A DNA stretch of 64,000 nucleotides from Barthelona sp. PCE (taxonomy: Eukaryota; Metamonada: BaSk clade). The notes below the pieces were generated by a model. The model was given only the letters and a program-made list of their open reading frames with translations. It searched no databases and was not told the origin of the DNA. Shown piece by piece: positions 21,812 through 31,955 of the stretch (within the stretch, counting starts at the first letter, position 1; each line of letters starts with the position of its first letter). The DNA lies in assembly GCA_040285745.1 (NCBI GenBank), contig JAUFOR010000007.1, positions 1-64,000 of the forward strand. The letters run 5' to 3'. The translations under genes and the position numbers were made by a program.

Positions 21812-21879
21812 ATGGTATATGTAAAAAATGAGTTTAATTTGATAAAAGATGCCATTGAGGTTCATTTAGTGTTTATATT

Positions 21880-21887
21880 CCCTTTCA
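21880..21887 (+). promoter_or_regulatory. CCCTTTCA start-site element of the helical-repeat gene
   Basis: Reads CCCTTTCA followed by CTT, so it combines the CCTTT core with a TCAYT-type initiator. It ends 19 nt before ATG 21907. Confidence 0.55.
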
Positions 21888-21906
21888 CTTTTATTTTGCA
21901 AAATAG

Positions 21907-23697
21907 ATGAAGTGGTTCACGTTAGCACCTCCACAGAGCGTATTACGCTCATCTAGGGAAGCATTGAGTTATATTAACTCAGATAATCCGAAACAAATAT
22001 TCCAGGGGCTTCTGGCACTACAATTCATGAACGAAAGTAAGACTAAGGTCTGTTTCTCCATCGGAAAGATGAAGAGCATCCTCACAAACCTTTTTGATCG
22101 TGAAGAAGTTTGTAGCAGTTTCGTTCGATGTGCTGTTTTACATGTAGTTAACAGTTACCACCGTCACTGTGGCCCCAAAGACTATTACAGTCTCCTAAAC
22201 TTTGCTCTTCCACTTGTTGTTGATGCAATGTCTGAGGAGCATCCAACTTTTTTCAAACTAATCTGTCTTACGCTGTCACATTATCCTAAGGCACCGCGTC
22301 ATATCGAAACACTGCTCATGCGCCTCATCAGCCTTACAATCGAAGCTGACATGATAAGCAACACAGTACTCTTGTTAACAACCTACTCTAGATTATTCAA
22401 CAAACATAGTACATTGGTTACAATGGGTCTCCAGTGCTGCGAGCTTGTCGGCCTCAGCGACGAACGTAATCCTCTGTTTCATGTTTTGTCACCACAGTAC
22501 GGATTGGATCTCGATGAACAAATTAAAAGTCAACCTCTTAAAATGTTGAAAATTATTATGGACACACTCAACGTCAGTTATATGCAAAAATTCATCCGCT
22601 CGATAGACCCTATCTCGTATTCTATTCTTCATTTGTTAGCAGGACAGCGCTATGAAAAAAGTTTAAGTTATTTTGTACCTTTTCTTGAGGAACATGCACA
22701 TAGGCTCCTTCCTTTTGCGTCAGATCTTTGCGCAATTTTTGAAAAGATGATGATTTTTACATATCACCATGCCACTGTTATTTGCTTTTATCCTTTTAAC
22801 ACATTGATGCGCAAGTTCACAAGCTTGTTCAGCCCAGAAACCAACAAAAACATTAGTATTTACGAAAACGTGGATTTAAAGAAAATTTTAGACGTCCTCA
22901 TCAGTGTTGATTGTGATTTCGATGAAAATATTCTGCGTCATCTTGCTCTTGAGTCATATTCGAGTGATAAAAAGAGCGCATTACTTGCATCCAAGTATTT
23001 ATTGAGCATGAGACGCAGTGCCTTTTCAGCCATGCTTCACGCTGACATTTACGGAGCTCTTCAACCTCATAGTATGAATAACATTGGTGTCGTACATACT
23101 GTTGCGCCCCACTTTATGAGTGTTGAAAGCCCCTTCATCACAATTGAAGGAACTCCACAACAGCAATTTATGGAGCCTCATGTAGAGAACAATGTTGTGA
23201 TTCCACCAGTCAGTGCATTTCTTGAGCAACCAGCTGAAAACAATGAGGAAATGATGGAAGAAACGTCAACCACTCCTGTCTTAACTTCCGGAACTTCTTC
23301 TTTTACAACGAAGCAGTTTACCATCACCCCACAACCTAGGATCACTTTGGAATGGGAAACAGAACGTGAAAGCAGTAAGATACAGGAAGTTCTCACTGTT
23401 CCTCCGGGCTCATCACCATCAACACCAGAGATGACTGCTTTGGCGTTGAGTAGACATCCTAAAGTAACAAATGCACATCCTCTATCGCAGACAGAGGTTG
23501 AAACGGAGGAAGAACGTGAAATTGAACCGAAGAATGAGGGAATGATTCCCATTGAAAACGAAGTGATGGTGGATGCTGAACCAAGAGATGTGATAACAAC
23601 TCCTGTTACAAAGAAAACAAAGTCTTCAACTTTTGATCTGTCGACTAGTCAAAAAGATTTCTTCGATAGATTCAAGCAAAAGATGAAGAAAGAGTAA
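21907..23697 (+). CDS. Helical-repeat (HEAT/ARM-like) protein of unknown family
   Basis: The 596-residue protein has residues 1 to about 390 rich in amphipathic helices of HEAT/ARM length (e.g. FQGLLALQFMNES, VRCAVLHVVNSY, LMRLISLTIEADM). Residues about 390-570 are Pro/Thr/Glu-rich and disordered. The basic tail is KKTKSSTFDLSTSQKDFFDRFKQKMKKE. The N-terminus vaguely recalls adaptin- or Integrator-type solenoids, but I find no diagnostic motif and assign no function. A CCCTTTCA element 19 nt upstream supports ATG 21907. Confidence 0.75.
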   Translation: MKWFTLAPPQSVLRSSREALSYINSDNPKQIFQGLLALQFMNESKTKVCFSIGKMKSILTNLFDREEVCSSFVRCAVLHVVNSYHRHCGPKDYYSLLNFALPLVVDAMSEEHPTFFKLICLTLSHYPKAPRHIETLLMRLISLTIEADMISNTVLLLTTYSRLFNKHSTLVTMGLQCCELVGLSDERNPLFHVLSPQYGLDLDEQIKSQPLKMLKIIMDTLNVSYMQKFIRSIDPISYSILHLLAGQRYEKSLSYFVPFLEEHAHRLLPFASDLCAIFEKMMIFTYHHATVICFYPFNTLMRKFTSLFSPETNKNISIYENVDLKKILDVLISVDCDFDENILRHLALESYSSDKKSALLASKYLLSMRRSAFSAMLHADIYGALQPHSMNNIGVVHTVAPHFMSVESPFITIEGTPQQQFMEPHVENNVVIPPVSAFLEQPAENNEEMMEETSTTPVLTSGTSSFTTKQFTITPQPRITLEWETERESSKIQEVLTVPPGSSPSTPEMTALALSRHPKVTNAHPLSQTEVETEEEREIEPKNEGMIPIENEVMVDAEPRDVITTPVTKKTKSSTFDLSTSQKDFFDRFKQKMKKE

Positions 23698-23873
23698 ACG
23701 AATTAATGATAAAAATTTCATAACTGGAGTATATCTTTCATATTAAGAATTTTTCTCATAATGTGCTTCTTTGATCAACAACAAATATTGTAAGTAAACA
23801 GTGATGAAAAGTGAAATAAGAAAAGAGGAGTTCAGTTTCGGTTTTTTTATTCAAAACTTAATGATATTCACCT

Positions 23874-24665
23874 TTACTGATGATCCCGGACATCATCTAT
23901 GATCTTACTATGTAATAACATCGTTGTAAGCATGCGCAAAATCAAGAAACTCCAGTACAAATGCAAAATCCACAGAACAATCAATGGAGTACCCCAAATC
24001 CACGGGCCAAGATAGTGCAACTGTTCGATTATGTGGTAGAAGCGATGAACACGAAGATAAAAATAACTTCCAGTCATTAGTGCAAAAAAAAATGCAGCAC
24101 TTCTGTTCCATGATAGGTACTTAAAAAATTTTGCCATGTGCAATAAAACATCAACTGCATCATGTATAAATAGTATATAAGCTCCATAACGTGGGATGGC
24201 ACTTATAGTCATACTTGTTCCTAACAAAAACACTGTGGCGCAATGGTGAATGATGTACTCAATGAAATCCTTGCGCTTCTTCTCAAAAAAGCATGTTACA
24301 AGCATTAGTAAATATCCTGCAGTGCCCATGTGGTAGTAAATTTTGACAGCTGGTTTCACACATTTGTGAGGACTACTATACATCATACCCTGCCAGTAAA
24401 CAGCCCAATTTGTGCCCCAAACGGCATATAAACCAAAGCAAAAAGAACCAAAGTACCAAAATAATAAAAATGTATTGTGGACAAAGTAATCCTGCAGTTT
24501 TTTCTTTTTAAACAACCGTGTACCTATCTTTCTGAGGAAATGGTGTACTAAAAAGTGTCTTATTACAAAGAAAACCGAAAAAAATGCTGCAATATTTAGA
24601 GAATCTTTTGACCCAAAATTATAGAGTCCTGGGATACAACTCTCACCGTGAAACAGTGGATACAT
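23874..24665 (-). CDS. Ceramide synthase (TLC / Lag1 domain)
   Basis: The 263-residue polytopic protein has about six membrane helices. The Lag1 signature is visible: RKDFIEYIIHHCATVFLL, then FIHDAVDVLLHMAKFFKYL, containing the His-His pair and the HDxxD acidic pair needed for activity. Ceramide synthases N-acylate sphingoid bases in the ER. A plain TLC protein of another substrate is possible, but the HH...HDxxDxxL spacing favours the synthase. I start at ATG 24665 (MYPLFHGES); the in-frame extension begins with TTG. A GH30 glucosylceramidase-like gene lies 29 kb away and would belong to the same lipid pathway. Confidence 0.85.
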   Translation of the reverse strand: MYPLFHGESCIPGLYNFGSKDSLNIAAFFSVFFVIRHFLVHHFLRKIGTRLFKKKKLQDYFVHNTFLLFWYFGSFCFGLYAVWGTNWAVYWQGMMYSSPHKCVKPAVKIYYHMGTAGYLLMLVTCFFEKKRKDFIEYIIHHCATVFLLGTSMTISAIPRYGAYILFIHDAVDVLLHMAKFFKYLSWNRSAAFFFALMTGSYFYLRVHRFYHIIEQLHYLGPWIWGTPLIVLWILHLYWSFLILRMLTTMLLHSKIIDDVRDHQ

Positions 24666-24689
24666 GCCTTTATAAATTGATAAAGCCAA

Positions 24690-24969
24690 AAAATTGAAAA
24701 CAAAGTTTTCAGAAACACTTAAAGTTCATAATTCCTGCATAATACGCAAATTTCTAATTTTATAATCTCTTAGACATAAATTCCCACACATACGCGATAA
24801 ATTAACCGTAAAACAACCAAAAACAAACTTTCCCGAGCACATACAAAAAAGCAATGGTGTCAAAAAAAAACATGTACAATAACCCCTCAATCGGCGTAGT
24901 CACGTATCTGCTAATTATATCAAATCAAATTCAATAATCTTGATAAAGGGAAAAAAATTTTTAATATGT
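24690..24969. other. Short AT-rich intergenic region
   Basis: Together with 24666-24689, this is about 300 bp between the start of the ceramide synthase gene and the stop of the DOCK gene. It is AT-rich with several A runs; no gene or RNA was seen. Confidence 0.4.
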
Positions 24970-27900
24970 TTATTCTTCGTCCTCAAGTTCGTCCACTTCT
25001 ATATCAATCTCTTCTACCTCCATGGGCATACCAGTATACCCTATTTTGTGTTTAAACAAATCTAAAAGCTCATTGTAACCTTTCACCATACTCCAATGCA
25101 ACTCAGCACGTAAACTATCACCAAGCACAGAATTGTAGTTGATAAACAGTGCCTGTTTTGATGCATCAAAGAAATTCCTCATTGCTTCACTCAAAATGTC
25201 AATGTGTTCGCGGAAAAATCTGTATCGTTGATTATTGTAAAACAACTCAAAAACTTCCGGCAACCCAGCGTGTACTTGAGGAATGAGCATCCCACTGAGC
25301 AGTCCCTGTCTTGATGTGTATGATTCATTGGGGTCCAACAACTGGCGGCACTTTGGCATCAGCTGCTCTCTTGCAAAAACAACTGGCGGTGTCAACTCTG
25401 TCGACTTGACGGTCAAAACTGGAATCCGACCAACAGCATGCGGAAAGTCAAATACGGTCTTTAATCTAAAGCACTTCATGTACTTCTGGTCAATGCGCTT
25501 CTCCTTCTTCGCCTCCGGTTCCTGGAAGAAGCCAATCTTATATATGAATGTGTTCACTGGTACTTTAACCAGTCTTCCTTTGGCGCCTTGCGGCAACGTA
25601 TGAGGTGATATCTCAGGATATATCTCGAAGCACTGGATGTAACCAATACCCTCTTTCATCTTATCAGGAGAAATGCCTTCAGGGGGTACAATTTTGATTG
25701 TGTAAGGTTCACCATGCACTTCTGTCAACTTTGCACTGTATACGCTCTTTAGATACTCGTTAATGATTACCGAACGCGTGAATGCAGGCATACGGTACAC
25801 AAAAGAGTGACCAACAGTTTCATTATTGGGTTGCTTGAATATGGCATCAAAAACAGTACCACGGAAACACACAAGGAAGAAAGTACCGAATCTTGATCCC
25901 AAACCTCTTTTGTCGGTTCGAATAACAAGAGCGCTTTCCTTGGCAAGCGCTGCATATACACCTGCCCACCTGTCAAAGAGTATAGCAAATAACTGGATCT
26001 CACCACACGAATCGAGGATGAAGCGAACCAAATCACAAATCTGTAAAGCCATCTCAAAGTATTTTGCCTGGTAGAAATATTCACAACTTTCGAGCAATCG
26101 AGTAATGCAGTTTTCTATTGTGAACTCACTTGTCAATAAGTTGGGCACATTCTGAACCTCAACAGATCGCTTGACAGAGCGTCTCCGGCTGAGTTTTGAA
26201 CGACGTGGTTTTGAGCGATTTGATGAAAGCGAAGAAACAGAATCTTTTCTGTGCAGCTTCGGCTCATCACCGTTCACAGTCTGTAACTTGAACATATCAA
26301 AGAATGGCTGCAAAAAGGTGAGCTCAAAGGGTATGTTGAACCCGGTCAGATGATCGGATCCAGTCTTCTGGAGAGTAGACAGAAATACGAGGCCTAGACG
26401 GAGTGCGACATTACCCATCTCAACTGGGAAGAAAACAGCGCTCATGTCGTCATAGTCTTCATCGTACTGGCTCTGTAGTGTACTGTAGTCCTTCTTCTTC
26501 TTGTCCTTTGCGAAAAGTTTACGGTACTTCTTTTTCAGTTTGAGAGAAACCCGGTACTGTTCTACCGCTCGATCTCTCATCTTTTTCAACATGTACTGAA
26601 GCCATGGAGCCTCCAGATGGGGTGTGAGACGAGAGCTTTCTGCGAGACGATGAATAGTCTCGTAATACTCCTCAAAATCACGCTGTGCTGCGTCTTTACG
26701 TTCCAATACGCGAAGATGATGCGACGCGTCAACAATGGTGATTAGATCTTCAATAAATGTCTTGAACTCAAATACCTCATCAGGACGTAGCTTAAGTGAA
26801 CCTGTGTTCTCGACCAACATTCCGAGATTGTCCTTCAGGTGTACAGCGTCGAGATTACTATCAGTTGCAATCTCAGTTATAGTAACCATCGTAATGTAGC
26901 GTGTGTTCATCTGATCCCTCACAAAAAGAATACCGAGCAGACAACCAGCAAACATGGTTAGTGAGGCGCGGCGGGAGTTGAAAGTACGCACGCAGTAATC
27001 AATCAGAACAGATGCGATGGACGCCTCACTATATTGCTCAATATCCATATTCCCTTTGTGCAGCTGCCTTGGTGAGACAAAGAGCAAGGGAGACAATAGC
27101 GTGAACAATGAAGATGAAGTCGAGTCCAGGAACATGCAAAAGAATGTACGTGCCATTTGTGTGGACTTTTCCCTTTCTAACAATTGCCTAATGATCGTAA
27201 ACCATAGATTGAACTCCTTAAGATACTTGGGTGATGGGAGCGGAAACTTACCTGATTGTACGCACTCGTTGTACGCTGTAGCAATGCGTTCCACAACTCT
27301 GGATAGTGTGTAGGGGCTTTCAAGGCGCCCAACCTTGCGCTTCTTAACGAGCAAATTGAGGATCTTGTTGTGTAATACAGTCAGTAACTTTTGCTGGAAC
27401 ATGTGATACAAATACTTTTTCCTCCTTTCTTTCTCCTCGCGCATTGCGTTGGCCTGGTTAAGGACTGCGCTACGGGGAGAAAGAACATCAGAAGATTTGA
27501 GACGCTCTTGAAGGGAGACGGACTTGCCCTGGGTTGGCATCATGAGTGTGCTAGAATGCAACGACCGAACCGCTTCGTTCAGTGATGCCGCCTTACGGTT
27601 GCGATACTGTTCGTCAACAACGTTTGACACAACCTTCATTATCGAAGTTTTGTTGAACAAACGAAGGCCAGTCTCAACAATGGTCATGAATCGAATATTC
27701 TGCAGTGATGCAAGAGTATCAATGAGACGCTTGATGTTTGAGTCTGCTGCGTTGGAACAAATAATTGCAACAGCCATGAATACAAGCTTCTGAAGGTGCG
27801 GGGAAAGTGACTCAAAGCCATCATAACGAATTACAAGCTCCATGACAAACATAAGATAAACATTAAAGATGCGCAAATGTGCAACATCCTCCTGACACAC

Positions 27901-30900
27901 CAAGTCGGTCATGTGATCGACGAAGAACTGCAACAGCTCTGCCGCTTGATCATCATCGTTCCTATCAAGAGGATCAAAGACGGCGCTTATGATACTCGCT
28001 GCCCACGGGTTGTGGTTCACGCAGCGACGCAACATTGCCTCAGTCATCCGCTCGTAACCGGTACTAAGTGCGGGTGTCAGTGTTTGGATGAGTATTCTCC
28101 AGTAGTTTGATGTGGTTGCTATATCACGGATCAGGCGGAAGCGAATCGTACCAGCGCGGTTGCTGTAAAAGGCATACACCTCGTCGCTGACTGCTTGAGT
28201 TTCGGCTGGTTTAACATGATGGTGATCGATCTTGATTGACGGGAAGAAATTTCCAATTGAGCTTTGCCTCCTCTCCATCACGGGCGAAGGTGGTTTCTCA
28301 ACGAACGGTTCGTCTGGTGACATCTCAGCCTTAGGAGTGTCTGGATATGGTTTGGTAACCTCTTTGGGTGCTTCTTGGGCATCAACAAGCTTCTTATACA
28401 CCTGAGCCTCATGTGTCATGAACTTTGCGGTATCAACGGCAGACCATGAAGATAGATGACGATCAAAAGCCTTACTAAATGGAATTATAGGATCAGTGAG
28501 AGTTGTCAATGGGGTTACTAAGTGCTCAAACAGAGGGACACCGCTGGAATTAAGCGATGAAAGTACAAAACTCACATAGCGTGTAGCATCAGCGAAGAAT
28601 GCCTCGACGGGGTCAAATGGCTGATTGAGTGCAAGTAATCTCTCCAAAAAGGCTGACACCCGACCCATTGCAATAACACTCATGAGAAAAGGTGAGTGTT
28701 GAATTGCTGAGTACATTTCAGCCTTATATCCATCAATTACCCTGCGGTAACTTTCAAACGTCACAACGGTTGAGAACGAGGACACTGCAGTTTCCTTGTG
28801 CACAATGTGTAACTTCTCCACTGCCTCAAAAATAAACCATCCAAAACGGAGAACGCGCAAGGATGTGGCTGATAACATAGTGTTGACTTCATTGGCTGCC
28901 AGGTCACCTAAGAGATTCGTGAAACAGGCTAGCAGCGCAATATGGAGAGGCAACACCTTCTTGTCTGAGCGGGAGGCGCTATCGTCCTGCAGGTGATACA
29001 TAAGGAAAGTAAGTAAAAGCTTATTGTCACGTGCTTCCTCGTCTCTTAGCAGCGTTGAAGAAGCGTGAGAGATCTTAGCTAAACATGTGAACAACAAGCC
29101 CATAAGTTGTGTTGAGACGCGGGGTGCTGTATCTTCAGGACGGCGAGTACGACTCTCTGAATACAAATGATACTGCAACTTGCTCAACAAAAGTTTAAGG
29201 ATTGTTGGGGCGAACCTCAGTATTTCCTCGTTTTTGGCCGCAGAAATCATTCCGTCCAATCCTACTCGCCCAACGGCATTTGTATCAACGTTCGTTATTG
29301 TGTTAAAGAACAGGTTCAGTGGCTGATCACGTGTGTAAAGTGAGGAACGTGTTCTTGTACTAACAGAAAACGGTGTTGATGGGGCAACCCGCACTAATGC
29401 CTTTTGAACGGCGTTCGATAAGTAACCCTCAGTCAACTTTTGATAGATGTGTAGCTTGTCGACTGAATCGTCTTTCAAATAATACCCTTTAAACAGTGGC
29501 ATCCAGGCAGCACCGCAAGGTATGAAACGAGATGTATTAGTGTTTTGCTTGCACACAACGTGGAAGAACTCAAAGTGTAAGTGATGTTTAGCTTCCAGTT
29601 TAAGAGGCAGCTCAATTCTGTATTGAAAGTTGAGCTGGGGACGATCACTGTGATAAATGACTGGCGTCAGCACGAAGTCAGTGAGAACTCTTTTGATGGG
29701 GTTGAAAAATGAATGTGGAACAATATCTTCAACCTGGGTAGAATCATTATTACGCAGTGATATCTTCACGACAATATTACGTAGCCTCTTCCTTGGCTTC
29801 AGCTGTTGCAGGTACTGTGACAGGTTGAGTGAGTTCAAACTGAGGTACAGACGATGCATGAACATCAGATAGGGGCTTGGTTTGTTCTCCCAAAAGGCAA
29901 GAGAGGATTTACCGTCATCGAGCGTGGTGGGGATCATATCAAGCGTGTCCATATCAGCCTCAAGATTCATCATAAACGCATCCCTCTCTGAACGAGGCTC
30001 AAAACTTCGTATCATGCCACACAAGGCCTCCGTGGAGTAATCTGAGATGCCCTGCGCCGGGTAAAGACGCACCTGGATCGGTCCTGTGCGCATTGCGTGT
30101 GTGTACAATGGTGTAAAACCGATCAAATAAGGTTGTGTAATTAGTTCATCAGCAGCAACCAAAGCGTCTTCGCCCTCAAGATTTGACATTGCTGAATAAT
30201 TAGCTGTGAACTTATCTTTGATGCGCTGGAACCTTGAAACATTGCGCAAATGACTTATTGAAGGAGGTTTGACAGTGAGCAAACGATGTGCAACAACAAC
30301 CAATTGTAATGCCGGGTTCAGTGTTTCACTCTTAAGAATGAATGAGAGTTCTGTTGTTGGAGAACATTTGTAAAGATCGGAATCTTCTTCAGGAAAAACA
30401 GCGAAAGAAACCATTTCGGATACAATCTTGTGTGTATCAGGTAAAAAAAAGAAGACAAAACCAAAGATTGGCTCTGGGTTTTCAGTCTGGAAAGAAGCAA
30501 ACGAGAGATTGTACTGATAATAATTACCTCTTTGTGAAAGTGGTTGGATGTCTGTCCTTACTGTTTCTGAAACGTGATTGTGTGATGGGTTACCAAATAT
30601 GGCAAAGTCGGTACAGTCTTCACTTGCTTCCAGCTTAGAAATAAGAAAATTACTGTAAGATTGCTGGTTATTTTCTGACAGAATAAGTTCCTCAGAATCT
30701 GACCATTCTCCTTCGCCATGTAATGAATCGTCCGTCATTTCAGGCAATCCCTTGCGCTTGACATCTGATTGTGGTACAACACGGATAATTGGATCTGTTA
30801 AAAATCTAATCGCCTCATCTACGTGGGTATCTACAACATCTGGTGCCCCATCAGGCCCTAAATCATCAGTGGATGCCCTAGTAGGAGTAACAACCTGAGA

Positions 30901-31011
30901 TCTCCTCCGCTCTTCTGAGATTATTGCTAACTGTTGTAACTCTGCGGTTACTCGTTCAGGAATTGAGTTCTGCACCTCGACAATTTCTATCTTGCGGAGG
31001 GCAGGAAGCAT
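24970..31011 (-). CDS. DOCK-family guanine nucleotide exchange factor
   Basis: The 2013-residue protein has a DHR-1/C2-like domain near residues 390-560 (FQYRIELPLKLEAKHHLHFEF, then FIPCGAAWMPL). A long helical-repeat middle follows, then a C-terminal DHR-2 (DOCKER) domain from about 1600 to 1970, with landmarks such as YFEMALQICDLV, HSFVYRMPAF and SPDKMKEGIGYIQ. The tail is acidic (EVEEIDIEVDELEDEE). DHR-2 activates Rac/Cdc42-type GTPases, controlling actin and motility. No PH or SH3 domain is evident at the N-terminus. A basic Ser-rich patch (RRSKLSRRRSVKRS, near 1610) precedes DHR-2. The frame is uninterrupted over 6 kb. ATG 31011 follows CCTCCTTTTTACCTCA by about 10 nt. Confidence 0.9.
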   Translation of the reverse strand: MLPALRKIEIVEVQNSIPERVTAELQQLAIISEERRRSQVVTPTRASTDDLGPDGAPDVVDTHVDEAIRFLTDPIIRVVPQSDVKRKGLPEMTDDSLHGEGEWSDSEELILSENNQQSYSNFLISKLEASEDCTDFAIFGNPSHNHVSETVRTDIQPLSQRGNYYQYNLSFASFQTENPEPIFGFVFFFLPDTHKIVSEMVSFAVFPEEDSDLYKCSPTTELSFILKSETLNPALQLVVVAHRLLTVKPPSISHLRNVSRFQRIKDKFTANYSAMSNLEGEDALVAADELITQPYLIGFTPLYTHAMRTGPIQVRLYPAQGISDYSTEALCGMIRSFEPRSERDAFMMNLEADMDTLDMIPTTLDDGKSSLAFWENKPSPYLMFMHRLYLSLNSLNLSQYLQQLKPRKRLRNIVVKISLRNNDSTQVEDIVPHSFFNPIKRVLTDFVLTPVIYHSDRPQLNFQYRIELPLKLEAKHHLHFEFFHVVCKQNTNTSRFIPCGAAWMPLFKGYYLKDDSVDKLHIYQKLTEGYLSNAVQKALVRVAPSTPFSVSTRTRSSLYTRDQPLNLFFNTITNVDTNAVGRVGLDGMISAAKNEEILRFAPTILKLLLSKLQYHLYSESRTRRPEDTAPRVSTQLMGLLFTCLAKISHASSTLLRDEEARDNKLLLTFLMYHLQDDSASRSDKKVLPLHIALLACFTNLLGDLAANEVNTMLSATSLRVLRFGWFIFEAVEKLHIVHKETAVSSFSTVVTFESYRRVIDGYKAEMYSAIQHSPFLMSVIAMGRVSAFLERLLALNQPFDPVEAFFADATRYVSFVLSSLNSSGVPLFEHLVTPLTTLTDPIIPFSKAFDRHLSSWSAVDTAKFMTHEAQVYKKLVDAQEAPKEVTKPYPDTPKAEMSPDEPFVEKPPSPVMERRQSSIGNFFPSIKIDHHHVKPAETQAVSDEVYAFYSNRAGTIRFRLIRDIATTSNYWRILIQTLTPALSTGYERMTEAMLRRCVNHNPWAASIISAVFDPLDRNDDDQAAELLQFFVDHMTDLVCQEDVAHLRIFNVYLMFVMELVIRYDGFESLSPHLQKLVFMAVAIICSNAADSNIKRLIDTLASLQNIRFMTIVETGLRLFNKTSIMKVVSNVVDEQYRNRKAASLNEAVRSLHSSTLMMPTQGKSVSLQERLKSSDVLSPRSAVLNQANAMREEKERRKKYLYHMFQQKLLTVLHNKILNLLVKKRKVGRLESPYTLSRVVERIATAYNECVQSGKFPLPSPKYLKEFNLWFTIIRQLLEREKSTQMARTFFCMFLDSTSSSLFTLLSPLLFVSPRQLHKGNMDIEQYSEASIASVLIDYCVRTFNSRRASLTMFAGCLLGILFVRDQMNTRYITMVTITEIATDSNLDAVHLKDNLGMLVENTGSLKLRPDEVFEFKTFIEDLITIVDASHHLRVLERKDAAQRDFEEYYETIHRLAESSRLTPHLEAPWLQYMLKKMRDRAVEQYRVSLKLKKKYRKLFAKDKKKKDYSTLQSQYDEDYDDMSAVFFPVEMGNVALRLGLVFLSTLQKTGSDHLTGFNIPFELTFLQPFFDMFKLQTVNGDEPKLHRKDSVSSLSSNRSKPRRSKLSRRRSVKRSVEVQNVPNLLTSEFTIENCITRLLESCEYFYQAKYFEMALQICDLVRFILDSCGEIQLFAILFDRWAGVYAALAKESALVIRTDKRGLGSRFGTFFLVCFRGTVFDAIFKQPNNETVGHSFVYRMPAFTRSVIINEYLKSVYSAKLTEVHGEPYTIKIVPPEGISPDKMKEGIGYIQCFEIYPEISPHTLPQGAKGRLVKVPVNTFIYKIGFFQEPEAKKEKRIDQKYMKCFRLKTVFDFPHAVGRIPVLTVKSTELTPPVVFAREQLMPKCRQLLDPNESYTSRQGLLSGMLIPQVHAGLPEVFELFYNNQRYRFFREHIDILSEAMRNFFDASKQALFINYNSVLGDSLRAELHWSMVKGYNELLDLFKHKIGYTGMPMEVEEIDIEVDELEDEE

Positions 31012-31301
31012 TTAATGTTATGAGGTAAAAAGGAGGTAAAATAGATTAACAAATCTTATTCAACCATAAACTCAAATGCAACACGTGGTTCTTGAAAGTT
31101 TTATCCTTCTCAATGCAGGAAATATTCCAAAACATGAAGCAAGAAGATCAAAATTTGTGGGGGGGGGAAATTCAATTGGTTGGTTCAATTCAAACTTTAT
31201 GGGTGTGGCAACAAATTTACAGAGACAGTAGAAGAAAATATCAAAATAAGAACCGTGATGCAAAACACTGAAAATCAAATTTTGTATAACTAAATGATTA
31301 T

Positions 31302-31868
31302 CTACCGTCTGAATGGATTGTGTGGATTGTGTGGGTGGTGGTGGCTATGAATTGGATTATGCATGTTACGATTCATCTGTGCGTGGTGATTATTCATTCT
31401 GTTAATCTGTGCGTGGTGATTTCGCATTGCAATGTTGTGTGCACTATTCATGTTGTGGGGGTTTGCATGATGATGGGGATTCCTGATGCTGTTTGGGTTT
31501 GCTGGATTGTTGGGATCAGTCATGGGATTATACGGTTTAGAAGAAGAGGATGATCCTGTACTAATTTTAATGGAAGGATTTGACGAAAGAGGAGGCTGTG
31601 TGGCTGCGTCCGAGTTTGGGTCGTATGTTTCAGGGTTGGAAGGTGCTGAAAAATTAGTCGCATTTGCCCTGCTTGTTGCAGCTCTGATACTGTTCATTGT
31701 GGAAGTGACAATTGAATCAGCCATGAGATTTGCATTTAGACTTGTATTTGGGTGAGCGAAGCTTTGCATAGTGAAGGCCATTGACTTGCGAATCATAAAA
31801 AACACAAAGAAAAACACCAAAAAGATGAATCCAAACGTCATCAACGTTATCTGCATGCCCAAATCCAT
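31302..31868 (-). CDS. Single-pass membrane protein with His/Asn-rich tail
   Basis: The 188-residue protein has an N-terminal hydrophobic helix (residues about 4-27, FIFLVFFFVFFMI), then a Ser/Thr/Pro/Asn-rich linker and a C-terminal 55 residues dominated by His, Asn, Met and Pro (HHANPHNMN, NNHHAQMNRN, HSHHHPHNPHNPFRR). The His clusters could bind metal (inference). No family is recognised. I start at ATG 31868 (MDLGMQ), just after CCTTTTTT at 31872-31879; the longer frame begins with TTG. The tail DNA has a 16-bp direct repeat at 31376 and 31406. Confidence 0.7.
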   Translation of the reverse strand: MDLGMQITLMTFGFIFLVFFFVFFMIRKSMAFTMQSFAHPNTSLNANLMADSIVTSTMNSIRAATSRANATNFSAPSNPETYDPNSDAATQPPLSSNPSIKISTGSSSSSKPYNPMTDPNNPANPNSIRNPHHHANPHNMNSAHNIAMRNHHAQINRMNNHHAQMNRNMHNPIHSHHHPHNPHNPFRR

Positions 31869-31955
31869 TTTAAAAAAGGAGGAAAAGAAAGAAAAAGACA
31901 ATTCAATTGCTTCCTAAATTTTCTTTCCTTCCAACAAAGGGCATCTTAACGGTTC

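Noticed and set aside
31072-31278. 68-codon minus-strand frame upstream of the DOCK gene
   Set aside because: It spans the G9 run, has no upstream element, and matches nothing recognisable.
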